Assembly (NCBI GenBank): GCA_040779345.1 | Contig: JBFONU010000002.1 | Coordinates: forward strand, 248,001 to 312,000 | Direction: 5' to 3' | Length of the DNA stretch: 64,000 bases | DNA from: Thalassotalea_H sp040779345 | Lineage (GTDB): Bacteria; Pseudomonadota; Gammaproteobacteria; Enterobacterales; Alteromonadaceae | Shown: positions 51,751 to 59,751 of the stretch, in pieces | How positions within the stretch are numbered: position 1 is the first letter of the stretch | How the letters are laid out: each line of letters begins with the position of its first letter | Notes under the pieces: model-generated | The model's database searches: none | What the model was told of the DNA's origin: nothing | Seen by the model: only the letters and a program-made list of their open reading frames with translations | Made by a program: the position numbers and the translations under genes

Positions 51751-52615
51751 AACGACACAATCTTGGTTGAGTAAATGGCAGGCGATTAAACAAATTACGC
51801 GTATGGATAAACCCATTGGCACCTACTTACTGTTATGGCCGACACTTTGGGCATTATGGGTTGCGGCAGATGGTTTCCCTCAATTACATTTGCTGTTTGT
51901 TTTTTCCCTAGGGGTTTTTATCATGCGTAGCGCAGGCTGTGTGATAAACGACTTTGCCGATAGAAAAATTGATGGACAGGTAAAAAGAACCTCGCAACGG
52001 CCATTAGTATCGGGTGCTATGACGAGCGAACAAGCATTAAGTTTATTTGCTTTTCTCATTGGCGGGGCTATTGCCTTAGTGTTGACCCTTTCAACTTACA
52101 CTATTTTGTTATCTATGGTAGCACTCATTTTAGCGGCATCTTATCCGTTTATGAAGCGCTATACCCATTTGCCGCAAGTGGTATTAGGGGCGGCATTTAG
52201 CTGGGGAATGATCATGGCTTTTGCCGAACTTGAAGGGCGAATTCCTTTGGTTGCTTGGTTATTATTTTTGGCTAATCTTCTATGGACAGTGGCGTATGAT
52301 ACCATTTACGCAATGGTCGATAGAGATGATGATCTTCAAATTGGCGTTAAATCAACGGCGATTCTTTTTGGTCAATATGATAAACGACTTGTTGGTTTAT
52401 TACAGTTATCTACTTTAGCGATATTGTTTACCGTTGGTGAAATTCAAGCTTTTGGTTGGCCCTATCAATTGGCTTTAGTGGCAAGTGCTGGCTTATTTTG
52501 TTATCAACAAGTGTTAATTGTTAATCGAGATAGAGAGGCTTGCTTTAAAGCCTTCCTTAATAATCACTGGGTGGGGTTATTAATTTTTGTAGGCATTTAT
52601 ATTGAGTATGTCTAG
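51740..52615 (+). CDS. ubiA: 4-hydroxybenzoate octaprenyltransferase
   Basis: A 291-residue polytopic prenyltransferase. The two Asp-rich motifs NDFADRKIDGQVKRTSQRPL and DTIYAMVDRDDD bind the prenyl diphosphate, and about nine membrane helices are present. It adds the polyprenyl chain to 4-hydroxybenzoate made by UbiC. Its start overlaps the end of ubiC. A 14-bp tandem repeat covers the stop codon. Confidence 0.96.
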   Translation: MTNETTQSWLSKWQAIKQITRMDKPIGTYLLLWPTLWALWVAADGFPQLHLLFVFSLGVFIMRSAGCVINDFADRKIDGQVKRTSQRPLVSGAMTSEQALSLFAFLIGGAIALVLTLSTYTILLSMVALILAASYPFMKRYTHLPQVVLGAAFSWGMIMAFAELEGRIPLVAWLLFLANLLWTVAYDTIYAMVDRDDDLQIGVKSTAILFGQYDKRLVGLLQLSTLAILFTVGEIQAFGWPYQLALVASAGLFCYQQVLIVNRDREACFKAFLNNHWVGLLIFVGIYIEYV

Positions 52616-52634
52616 ATGAGTATGTCTAGGTGAG
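52603..52634. repeat. 14-bp tandem duplication over the ubiA stop codon
   Basis: TGAGTATGTCTAGA at 52603-52616 is followed directly by TGAGTATGTCTAGG at 52617-52630 and a further TGAG. The first copy contains the stop TAG of ubiA. Confidence 0.8.
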
Positions 52635-52653
52635 AATATTTAGCTGAGTTCAT

Positions 52654-52690
52654 CCGAGGGAGATATGAGCTATCACCCTCGGCTTTTCTG
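52654..52690 (+). terminator. Terminator between convergent ubiA and plsB
   Basis: CCGAGGG-a-GATA and TATC-a-CCCTCGG (52654-52665 and 52671-52682) form a long stem with one A-A mismatch, followed by CTTTTCTG. On the minus strand no long T-run follows. Confidence 0.65.
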
Positions 52691-52697
52691 TAAAAAA

Positions 52698-55139
52698 TCA
52701 CCTTAAAATACTTTGCAGTACGGCAATATCAACTAAATTTGTTAAGTTACTTTTCAATACATCTATGGTGCTATTGGCAATGAGTTTGCCATCATCATCG
52801 AGTCTAATACACGCTTTTTCACGCATCGCATTGATCAGTGTCATTTGCGTTTTCTTATCAATAAACTCAGCGGCATTAATATTATTTAATACCGATAATC
52901 GTTTTGCAATGGCAACTACTTTATCAATTAACTCTCCTTTGCTTATTGGCCCTAAACGATTAACAAGAACCGCGACTATGGTTAAGCGCTGCAGTGTTTC
53001 GTCAGCACATTCACCTAAAATGCTAATGCGGCTTAAGGTTTGAGTATCTTCAGTAAGGGACCAAAACCCGGCTTTACTTTGTTTTGCCATATTCAAGCTT
53101 GATAGTGCATGCAACACTTGCGCTATTTGTTGCGAGATTTGTTCAGTGCCTTGCCATAAAAATAAATCTTTTTTCAATAAGTTCAACATTAGCTGAATTT
53201 GTGTTTCTAATTCTTGTTGACTAATTTTTGCGTGTTTATCTAATATTCGACACACAAGGGCAGGTAACATAAAGGTATGTAAAATATTATTACGATAATA
53301 ACGCATTTCTAAGGCGGCAGACTCCCCTAGATAAATGATATCGCCAAAACTGTCATTATCTACGGTAACCTTGTTTAAATTAATCGCTTCATCAAGGAGT
53401 TGTTCAGCATTTTGCTCTGGTAAAGTCAGTTCGTCACTATAAGGAGCAAGCCGCTGTATCGTTAAAAAGAACTCAAGCTGAGCAATAAGCTCTTGGCGTG
53501 ATAATGCTTTCGTTTTTGACGAATGAAGAATGAGTGCAATTAAAGAGACACCGTTTAATGCCGCACATTTGTTAATGGCAACCATTACTTGATCGGCTAA
53601 TTCATTAACACTTGGAGTGAGCCATGAAGGTTTTTGTGGATCTATCGGGTCAATATCTGCTTTCCAGTCAGGTACTTGCTGGTTTAAAAATTGGTTAATA
53701 TTGATAGGTGTGCCAAAATTTACAAAGCCTTTACCATAATTACGTAGGTTTTTTATCGCTTTAAAGACCCCAAAAATAGACTCATTTTTCTTTTTACTAC
53801 CGCTTAATTCTTTATGATAAGTCCCTACTTCCATGACATGTTCATAACCTAAATAGACGGGAACTAACGTCAAGGGGCGATTAATTCCTCGCAATAAGCT
53901 TTGAATCGTCATCGCTAACATTCCTGTTTTAGGTTCAAGCAATCTGCCTGTTCTACTTCTTCCACCCTCAGAATAGAATTTAACCGAATATCCTCGTTCA
54001 AATAACAAGCCTAAATATTCACGAAAAATAGTCGAATACATGCGGTTACCCCGAAAGCTTCGACGGATAAAAAAAGCGCCGGCTTTTCTAAAGATGGGAC
54101 CCGCGGGCCAAAAATTAAGATTAATGCCAGCGGCAATTCTGGGGGTGACTAACCCTTGTTGATAGATAATATAAGTGAGTAATAAATAATCCATATGACT
54201 GCGATGACAAGGCACGTAAATGATTTCATGGCCTTCGTCAGCCAGATCGCGCAATGTATTGGCATTATTTACTTCAATACCTTTGTACAAACGATGCCAT
54301 AACCAATGTAATACGCGCTCACCAACACGGATCATCGACTCTCGATAATCTCCCGCGATTTCATCCATAATGGCTAAGGCTTGCTTTTTGGCTTTTGCTT
54401 CACTGTGTCCTTTGTTTTCTACTTCATCCTTTAACAGCTTTTTAATTGATGGGTTTTTTAACAAGGCCTTAAACATTTGCTGGCGATGCATTAATCGAGG
54501 GCCTGTGGCTGCAATTTTCTGACGATAAAAATGAAAGCGCGCTACGCGTAGTAATTTACGTGCTATCGCATCATCGGTACCGTGTTTATCCGCCATATAA
54601 CGAAAAGACACTGGCTGGCTAAAGCGCACTAAGGTGTTTCTGCCTAAAAACACCACAATAAAAAACTTTCGTAACCAACTGGGGGACTCTTGGTCGGCTA
54701 GCAATGTGCCAACATTAGCATTGTTTTTTTCAATGTTGGGCTTTCTTCCCCAGACTAAATTTGCTGGGATAAGCTGAGCATCAAGTTGATGATTTTTTTG
54801 ATGTGCTTTTAACAAGGCTAAGCCTTGTGCTTGTGACTTTCCTTTCTTAGCGTTTGATGAAAAGAACACTTTACTGGGTTTTTCGAGGCAAAGTGTGCGC
54901 TCAAAGCTTTCCCCGTCAATGGTGATTTTTTCTAAAGGGTCAGGAAAGTTGAGCTTTTTACAGGCTTTTTGTAAGGTGAGTAAATCACTCGCAGATTGGT
55001 GGCGAACAACATAAAAAATGGGGCTATTAACTTCGCCTTGTTGAGTTTCTAATACCTTATCGGCGACGATCCGACAATTCACCCACAACTGAACAGGCAG
55101 TTTTAGTAGCATATAAAAAAATGAACGAAGTGCTAACAT
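52698..55139 (-). CDS. plsB: Glycerol-3-phosphate acyltransferase PlsB
   Basis: An 813-residue enzyme of usual length. The acyltransferase motif is CHRSHMDYLLL with His312 and Asp317, followed by the FYSEGGRSRTGRLL motif and LVPVYLGYE. It acylates the 1-position of glycerol 3-phosphate at the inner membrane, starting phospholipid synthesis. It is convergent with ubiA and monocistronic. Confidence 0.97.
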   Translation of the reverse strand: MLALRSFFYMLLKLPVQLWVNCRIVADKVLETQQGEVNSPIFYVVRHQSASDLLTLQKACKKLNFPDPLEKITIDGESFERTLCLEKPSKVFFSSNAKKGKSQAQGLALLKAHQKNHQLDAQLIPANLVWGRKPNIEKNNANVGTLLADQESPSWLRKFFIVVFLGRNTLVRFSQPVSFRYMADKHGTDDAIARKLLRVARFHFYRQKIAATGPRLMHRQQMFKALLKNPSIKKLLKDEVENKGHSEAKAKKQALAIMDEIAGDYRESMIRVGERVLHWLWHRLYKGIEVNNANTLRDLADEGHEIIYVPCHRSHMDYLLLTYIIYQQGLVTPRIAAGINLNFWPAGPIFRKAGAFFIRRSFRGNRMYSTIFREYLGLLFERGYSVKFYSEGGRSRTGRLLEPKTGMLAMTIQSLLRGINRPLTLVPVYLGYEHVMEVGTYHKELSGSKKKNESIFGVFKAIKNLRNYGKGFVNFGTPININQFLNQQVPDWKADIDPIDPQKPSWLTPSVNELADQVMVAINKCAALNGVSLIALILHSSKTKALSRQELIAQLEFFLTIQRLAPYSDELTLPEQNAEQLLDEAINLNKVTVDNDSFGDIIYLGESAALEMRYYRNNILHTFMLPALVCRILDKHAKISQQELETQIQLMLNLLKKDLFLWQGTEQISQQIAQVLHALSSLNMAKQSKAGFWSLTEDTQTLSRISILGECADETLQRLTIVAVLVNRLGPISKGELIDKVVAIAKRLSVLNNINAAEFIDKKTQMTLINAMREKACIRLDDDGKLIANSTIDVLKSNLTNLVDIAVLQSILR

Positions 55140-55274
55140 CTTGTTTTATCCAGACTTATCAGAATAAATAGTGTAGCATTAATCGACAAGTTTGTCTTAT
55201 TAAGCGGTATTTTCTCATCGCAATTGCTGAGAATATTGCCATTACGATTAACAGCCACTAATAAAGGACTTTTT

Positions 55275-56600
55275 ATGTTTGAGCACACTACTCGGGTTAT
55301 CTTATTCATTGTTACCAGCTGTTTTGCTCTGACGAGCATGGCTAGCAGTGATCAACTTTTGTCTGAGCGTGAAAAACTTATTGTTGAGCAAATAAAAGCG
55401 GATTTGCCTCAAACGTTAAATGACTTAAAGCAGGCGGTAAATATTAATAGCGGCAGTATGAATTTCACTGGTGTGAAAGCGGTGGGTCAATTAATGATCC
55501 AACAATTGACCGATATTGGTTTTACAGCAAAGTGGCTAGAAGGTAGTCAATTTAATCGTGCCGGCCATGTTGTCGCACAATTTGACAGCCATAATCCTGC
55601 CGCTAAAAAAATACTAATGATTGGGCATTTAGATACGGTTTTTGCACAGCACGATGATTTTCAACAGTATCAAATGTTATCGGATACCGAGGCTGCTGGG
55701 CCGGGTATCGTCGATATGAAAGGTGGAAATGCCATTATACTTGCCGCTTTAAGCGCATTGAAAAAAGCCAATCTCCTTGAAAATTTAAGTATTCGTGTTG
55801 TACTTACTGGCGATGAAGAAAGTAGTGGTCGACCGCTGGCGTTATCAAAGAAAGCAATTATTGAAGGGGGGCAATGGGCGGATATCGCGATAGGTTTTGA
55901 AAATGGTGACAGTAATATTAAAACGGCAATGGTGGCGCGAAGAGGTTATGTTGGCTGGCGTTTAAATGTAACGGGAAAACCGGCACATTCTTCGCAAATA
56001 TTTCGTGAAGATATTGGCTATGGCGCAATTTATGAAGCGGCAAGAATATTAAATACCTTTCGAGAAAAACTCTCTGGCGAAGAAAACTTAACGTTTAACC
56101 CCGGTATGATCGCGGGCGGAACAAGGGTTGATGAAAACCATGCTCAATCAACCGCCAATGCTTTTGGTAAAACGAATGTTATCGCGCAAAAAGTGGTAGT
56201 AAGAGGTGATATTCGAGCATTATCCAAAGCGCAAGAAACACGAGCTAAAGCTGCCATGCAAGAAATTGTCAAACACAGTTTACGCCATACCAATGCCGAG
56301 CTTATTTTTGAAGCGGGTTATCCCCCAATGTCACCAACCCAAGGTAATAGGGAATTATTGACTTTGTATAGTAAGGCTAGTCAAGACTTAGGTTATGGCG
56401 AAGTGGTTGCTGCAAACCCAAGAAAAGCTGGTGCCGCTGATATTTCTTTTGCCGCCGAAAATGTTGAAATGGCGTTAGATGGTATGGGCTTAATGGGACG
56501 AGGCGGCCATACAAAAGATGAAGTTGCCGACTTAACGAGTTTGCAAAAAAATATCGAAAAAGCCGCAATTTTATTGCATCGTATAGCTCAACAAAAATAA
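55275..56600 (+). CDS. Exported M20 family metallopeptidase
   Basis: A 441-residue protein with a signal peptide (residues 1-24, ending SMA). The di-zinc site is shown by GHLDTVF, GIVDMKGG and DEESSG, and the C-terminal GRGGHTKDE. A dimerisation domain lies about residues 210-330. It resembles glutamate carboxypeptidase-like members of M20 and probably hydrolyses peptides or N-acylated amino acids in the periplasm. The ATG at 55275 has AAAGGA upstream; a longer frame has no support. It leads the operon with the NTF2-like and NYN-domain genes (12-bp gaps). Confidence 0.9.
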   Translation: MFEHTTRVILFIVTSCFALTSMASSDQLLSEREKLIVEQIKADLPQTLNDLKQAVNINSGSMNFTGVKAVGQLMIQQLTDIGFTAKWLEGSQFNRAGHVVAQFDSHNPAAKKILMIGHLDTVFAQHDDFQQYQMLSDTEAAGPGIVDMKGGNAIILAALSALKKANLLENLSIRVVLTGDEESSGRPLALSKKAIIEGGQWADIAIGFENGDSNIKTAMVARRGYVGWRLNVTGKPAHSSQIFREDIGYGAIYEAARILNTFREKLSGEENLTFNPGMIAGGTRVDENHAQSTANAFGKTNVIAQKVVVRGDIRALSKAQETRAKAAMQEIVKHSLRHTNAELIFEAGYPPMSPTQGNRELLTLYSKASQDLGYGEVVAANPRKAGAADISFAAENVEMALDGMGLMGRGGHTKDEVADLTSLQKNIEKAAILLHRIAQQK

Positions 56601-56612
56601 AGGACAAAGACC

Positions 56613-57044
56613 TTGAATTACCAAACGATAACGTTACTTTTTGTATTGATGGCGTGGGCTCCGTGCTTATTTGCTAGTGAGAGAACAGCACAAGAAAGCC
56701 AAGCGGTGCGCATTGTTGACCAACAGCTTAACGCTTATAACAGCCAAGACATTGAAGCCTTTGTGGCGACGTATCACCCTGAGGTGGAAATTTATGATTT
56801 TCCCAATCAATTAAAATATAGCGGTCGCGACAAATTAAGGCAGAATTATCAAGGCATGTTTGCAAATTTGAAATGTTTAAATGCCAGCAGCAAAAAACGG
56901 ATCATCTTAAATAATACGGTGATTGATCATGAGCTTGCTCAAATGTGCACAACAGATAAAAACACGGTAGATACACGGATTGAAGTGATTGCAATCTATG
57001 AAGTTGAAGCTGGTTTAATTAAACGTGTGATGTTTCAACCTTAA
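56613..57044 (+). CDS. Exported SnoaL/NTF2-like protein
   Basis: A 143-residue protein with a signal peptide (residues 1-22, ending LFAS or FA). The rest has the NTF2/SnoaL pattern: IVDQQLNAYNSQDIEAFVATYHPEVEIYDFP and RDKLRQNYQGMF. Members are often small steroid-isomerase-like enzymes or ligand-binding proteins. The TTG start has AAAGGA upstream that overlaps the preceding stop codon, showing coupling to the M20 gene. Two cysteines could form a disulfide. Function unknown. Confidence 0.8.
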   Translation: MNYQTITLLFVLMAWAPCLFASERTAQESQAVRIVDQQLNAYNSQDIEAFVATYHPEVEIYDFPNQLKYSGRDKLRQNYQGMFANLKCLNASSKKRIILNNTVIDHELAQMCTTDKNTVDTRIEVIAIYEVEAGLIKRVMFQP

Positions 57045-57056
57045 AAGGAAAAAATC

Positions 57057-57530
57057 GTGAATAAAATTGCCATTTTTGTTGATGTACAAAATATTTATTA
57101 CACCACGCGTGATACTTTTCAACGTCAGTTTAATTACCGAAAATTTTGGCAGCATCTTAGTGAACAGGGCGAAATTGTGCATGCGAATGCTTATGCAATT
57201 CAGCGCAGTGATGACGCTCAACATAAATTTCAAAAAGCACTGAAACATATCGGTTTTAACGTGAAGCTAAAGCCGTTTATTCAGCGAAAAGATGGCTCAG
57301 CCAAAGGTGATTGGGATGTGGGTATCACTATTGATGTCATGGAGTTGTCATCTGAGGTTGATACGGTTGTTTTACTTTCTGGGGATGGCGATTTTGATTT
57401 ATTATTAAAAAAAGTTGCTGAAAAATATCACGTAACAACCCAAGTTTATGGAGTAACAGCGTTAACGGCTCAGTCATTAATAAATTCTGCGAATGATTTT
57501 TTTCCTATCAACAATGAACTATTATTATAA
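57057..57530 (+). CDS. NYN domain protein (LabA/DUF88 type)
   Basis: A 157-residue cytosolic protein. The NYN (PIN-like) nuclease fold is shown by FVDVQNIYYTTRD, GDWDVGITIDVMEL and LLSGDGDFDLLLKK; the conserved acidic residues Asp9, Asp in KGDWD and Asp in SGDGDFD are all present. Such domains are thought to bind metal and cleave RNA. GTG start after AAAGGAA. It lies at 12 bp from the NTF2-like gene although it has no signal peptide, while the first two products are exported. Confidence 0.88.
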   Translation: MNKIAIFVDVQNIYYTTRDTFQRQFNYRKFWQHLSEQGEIVHANAYAIQRSDDAQHKFQKALKHIGFNVKLKPFIQRKDGSAKGDWDVGITIDVMELSSEVDTVVLLSGDGDFDLLLKKVAEKYHVTTQVYGVTALTAQSLINSANDFFPINNELLL

Positions 57531-57575
57531 AATTGTTGAATAAAACATTCATTATCTAAGGTCTGTTACATCATC

Positions 57576-58397
57576 TTGAAGGGATTAATACAGGAGTTTC
57601 GTGTTATTAATAATCACGTTCATCATATTGGTAAAATAGTCACCAAATTATTTGTGGTGTTGTTGATAACAAGCTATTCACATGCGAGTTATTCAGCTCC
57701 TAGAGGCAACGACGAAATTGTCATTGGCTTAGGAAACTTCGAACCCTTATTTTCAAAGCCCGACTCCCCTGCCTTATTTAAAGACTTAATCGATGGTGTT
57801 TATCAATATTTGCCGAATAGAAACGTTAATTACCGTTATATGTTATCAAATGCCCGCTTGGTTAAAGGCTTAAATGATAAAACCTTAGATGGTGCGGCGA
57901 ATATTTTTTCTCAACAAGAAATAAACGGCTGCCTCACGCAGCCAGTATTCACTTTTTCAGATGTGGCTATCAGTAAACGAGCCCATTATTTTCGTGTTGA
58001 TGATATTAAAGCGTTATCAGAATTCTCCTTGGTCTCTTATCAGCGCGCCACGGTTTTGTTAGGTAACCCTTACAAACAAGAAGTTGAAAAAGCCGCTTAT
58101 TATAAAGAAGTTCCTCATCCAGCCAAACAAGCACAGCTATTGGCGACCGATTTAGTTGATATCAGTATTGGTGATAAATATATATTTTTTCATAGCTTAA
58201 AAGCTTGGTCTAAAGGGAGAGAAAACCCAAAAAATTATGTGATTCATAATATATTCCCTCCTGTATCAAGTGCTATGGGCTTTAGGTTGCAGGCTCATTG
58301 TGACGAATTTGATCAAGCGTTAGTGAAGTATAAAGAAAGTGGCGGCTACCAAGCGGTTTATGATAAACATTTATCGCGTTTGGGCTTTATTGACTAA
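57576..58397 (+). CDS. Periplasmic substrate-binding protein-like protein
   Basis: A 273-residue exported protein. A signal peptide spans residues about 20-41 (FVVLLITSYSHAS then YSAPRG). The rest has the family-3 binding-protein pattern: IVIGLGNFEPLF, LFKDLIDGVYQYLP, LVKGLNDKTLDGAANIF and VDISIGDKYI. The TTG start is weak, with no clear ribosome binding site close to it. No transporter subunit is adjacent. It is separated from the next binding protein by a receiver-domain remnant. Confidence 0.75.
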   Translation: MKGLIQEFRVINNHVHHIGKIVTKLFVVLLITSYSHASYSAPRGNDEIVIGLGNFEPLFSKPDSPALFKDLIDGVYQYLPNRNVNYRYMLSNARLVKGLNDKTLDGAANIFSQQEINGCLTQPVFTFSDVAISKRAHYFRVDDIKALSEFSLVSYQRATVLLGNPYKQEVEKAAYYKEVPHPAKQAQLLATDLVDISIGDKYIFFHSLKAWSKGRENPKNYVIHNIFPPVSSAMGFRLQAHCDEFDQALVKYKESGGYQAVYDKHLSRLGFID

Positions 58398-58510
58398 TAT
58401 TACTCTAATGATTTTTACGGCGAAGGTTAAATAACCACTATGACTTTCGAACTATTCGCATTAATTATTTAATCACTTATGATAGGCATTTAATAATAAA
58501 AAAATTAGTT

Positions 58511-58591
58511 CTTCGCCAAGTTATGTTTATTCACAAACCAGTAAAACCTGCGGCACTAAAAAGAGCGATTAAAAAACTTGTGTCAGGTTAA
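58511..58591 (+). pseudogene. Remnant of a response-regulator receiver domain
   Basis: The plus strand reads FIHKPVKPAALKRAIKKLVSG-stop, the last helix of a receiver (REC) domain with its conserved KP-lysine. It is open for about 30 codons upstream without family features and no gene start. It is the tail of a lost hybrid kinase or regulator. Confidence 0.6.
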
Positions 58592-58597
58592 CAATAA

Positions 58598-59338
58598 TTA
58601 TTGATAACTTTTGATGCGTTTTTGCCAGGAGAGATCAAATTGCAAATCTTCAATAATTGGTACAATATGTTGATATATCTCTGTGTATAGCTGCGGTATT
58701 AAAATTCTTCGATCGTATATGTCGTGAGGTTTTTTTGATAAATGAAATTTATTCTGCCAATGCTTTTCCTTGATGATGTGATCAAAGGTTGAACGACTGA
58801 TCACCGCGACATCAATGCGTTTATTTAATAGCATTGCAAATAAATCTACTTCGTGAGCCGTATTCGCTTCAATAATGGAATTTTCGTCTATTAACTCACT
58901 AATGCCGTAGTAATAAAACCCTCTTACGCCTCCAAATATTTTGCCTTCGAGTGATTGTGGCTTGATAAATTCGATGGATTGTTCGAGTAAAGAGACTACT
59001 TCATCACGATCGGAAAAAATTCGAGGAGTCCAAAGGTATTTAGTTTCATCTTTATCTGCAAACCAAATTGGATTTACGCCGAGTAAAATTCCATCTAGTG
59101 TGCCATTATCTAGCATTCGTTCAACACGTTTACGTGGTAAAGAAACTAGCTCAAAGTGGTATTTAGCACTCGCCCTATTTAACCGTTTAGTCACGTCGTA
59201 AAACATTCCTTGGTGGTTATCCGCATCGATGATTAAGGGAGGTTTAGTGTGATATGCGTATATGGTTACCAAAGGCTTTTCTTCGGCAGAAAGAAAAGCG
59301 CAATACAACAGAGGCAAATAAAGTAGTAAATATTTCAT
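58598..59338 (-). CDS. Periplasmic substrate-binding protein-like protein
   Basis: A 246-residue exported protein. A signal peptide spans residues 1-18 (LLLYLPLLYCAFLSA then EEK). It has the family-3 binding-protein pattern: VTIYAYHTKPPLIIDADN, MFYDVTKRLN and KRVERMLDNGTLDGILLGVNP. The ATG at 59338 gives a normal signal peptide; an ATG six codons earlier is also possible, and neither has a good ribosome binding site. No transporter is adjacent, so a sensory role together with the kinase next door is possible. Confidence 0.78.
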   Translation of the reverse strand: MKYLLLYLPLLYCAFLSAEEKPLVTIYAYHTKPPLIIDADNHQGMFYDVTKRLNRASAKYHFELVSLPRKRVERMLDNGTLDGILLGVNPIWFADKDETKYLWTPRIFSDRDEVVSLLEQSIEFIKPQSLEGKIFGGVRGFYYYGISELIDENSIIEANTAHEVDLFAMLLNKRIDVAVISRSTFDHIIKEKHWQNKFHLSKKPHDIYDRRILIPQLYTEIYQHIVPIIEDLQFDLSWQKRIKSYQ

Positions 59339-59751
59339 TGTAGCGCGTTGAAGCATCCTAAATGTTACGTTTAATATATATAACTATATAGGCTAATGAA
59401 GAAAAAGGTTAATTAATAAATTGCGCTATATTAAGCTTGATGAGCCTGAGGACGTTTGCTTAAGTTTTTGCTGGCAAGCCAAGTCATTTACACTTCAATT
59501 TCTTTGATATCAATTTTTTGGTACTTGCTAGATTTTGCCCTAAATCGGTAGGTTCACTTTGAGACAGTAAAACTATATGTTGTCTAAGTAGCACCGTTTT
59601 TTAAGTGCTTTTTAATCCCTTCAAAAACCTTTCACTAAATGCTAACTGATAATTTGCATGAAATTAGCAGTAAAAATGCCATCGACAAAATATTCACTCT
59701 GGAAATTGTCATAAAAGGTCTATACTCAAGTTAATAATTTTTCGTTTTGTC
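59339..59751. other. Divergent intergenic region before the large hybrid kinase
   Basis: This region of about 400 bp lies between two divergently transcribed genes and should hold their promoters. A TTGTCA hexamer at 59706-59711 and a TATACT at 59721-59726 are too close to form one sigma-70 promoter. No gene, RNA or repeat could be supported. Confidence 0.4.

Noticed and set aside
59450..59540. 22-codon minus-strand stretch TYRFRAKSSKYQKIDIKEIEV as a gene remnant
   Set aside because: It is bounded by stops on both sides and too short to assign; could be chance in AT-rich DNA.
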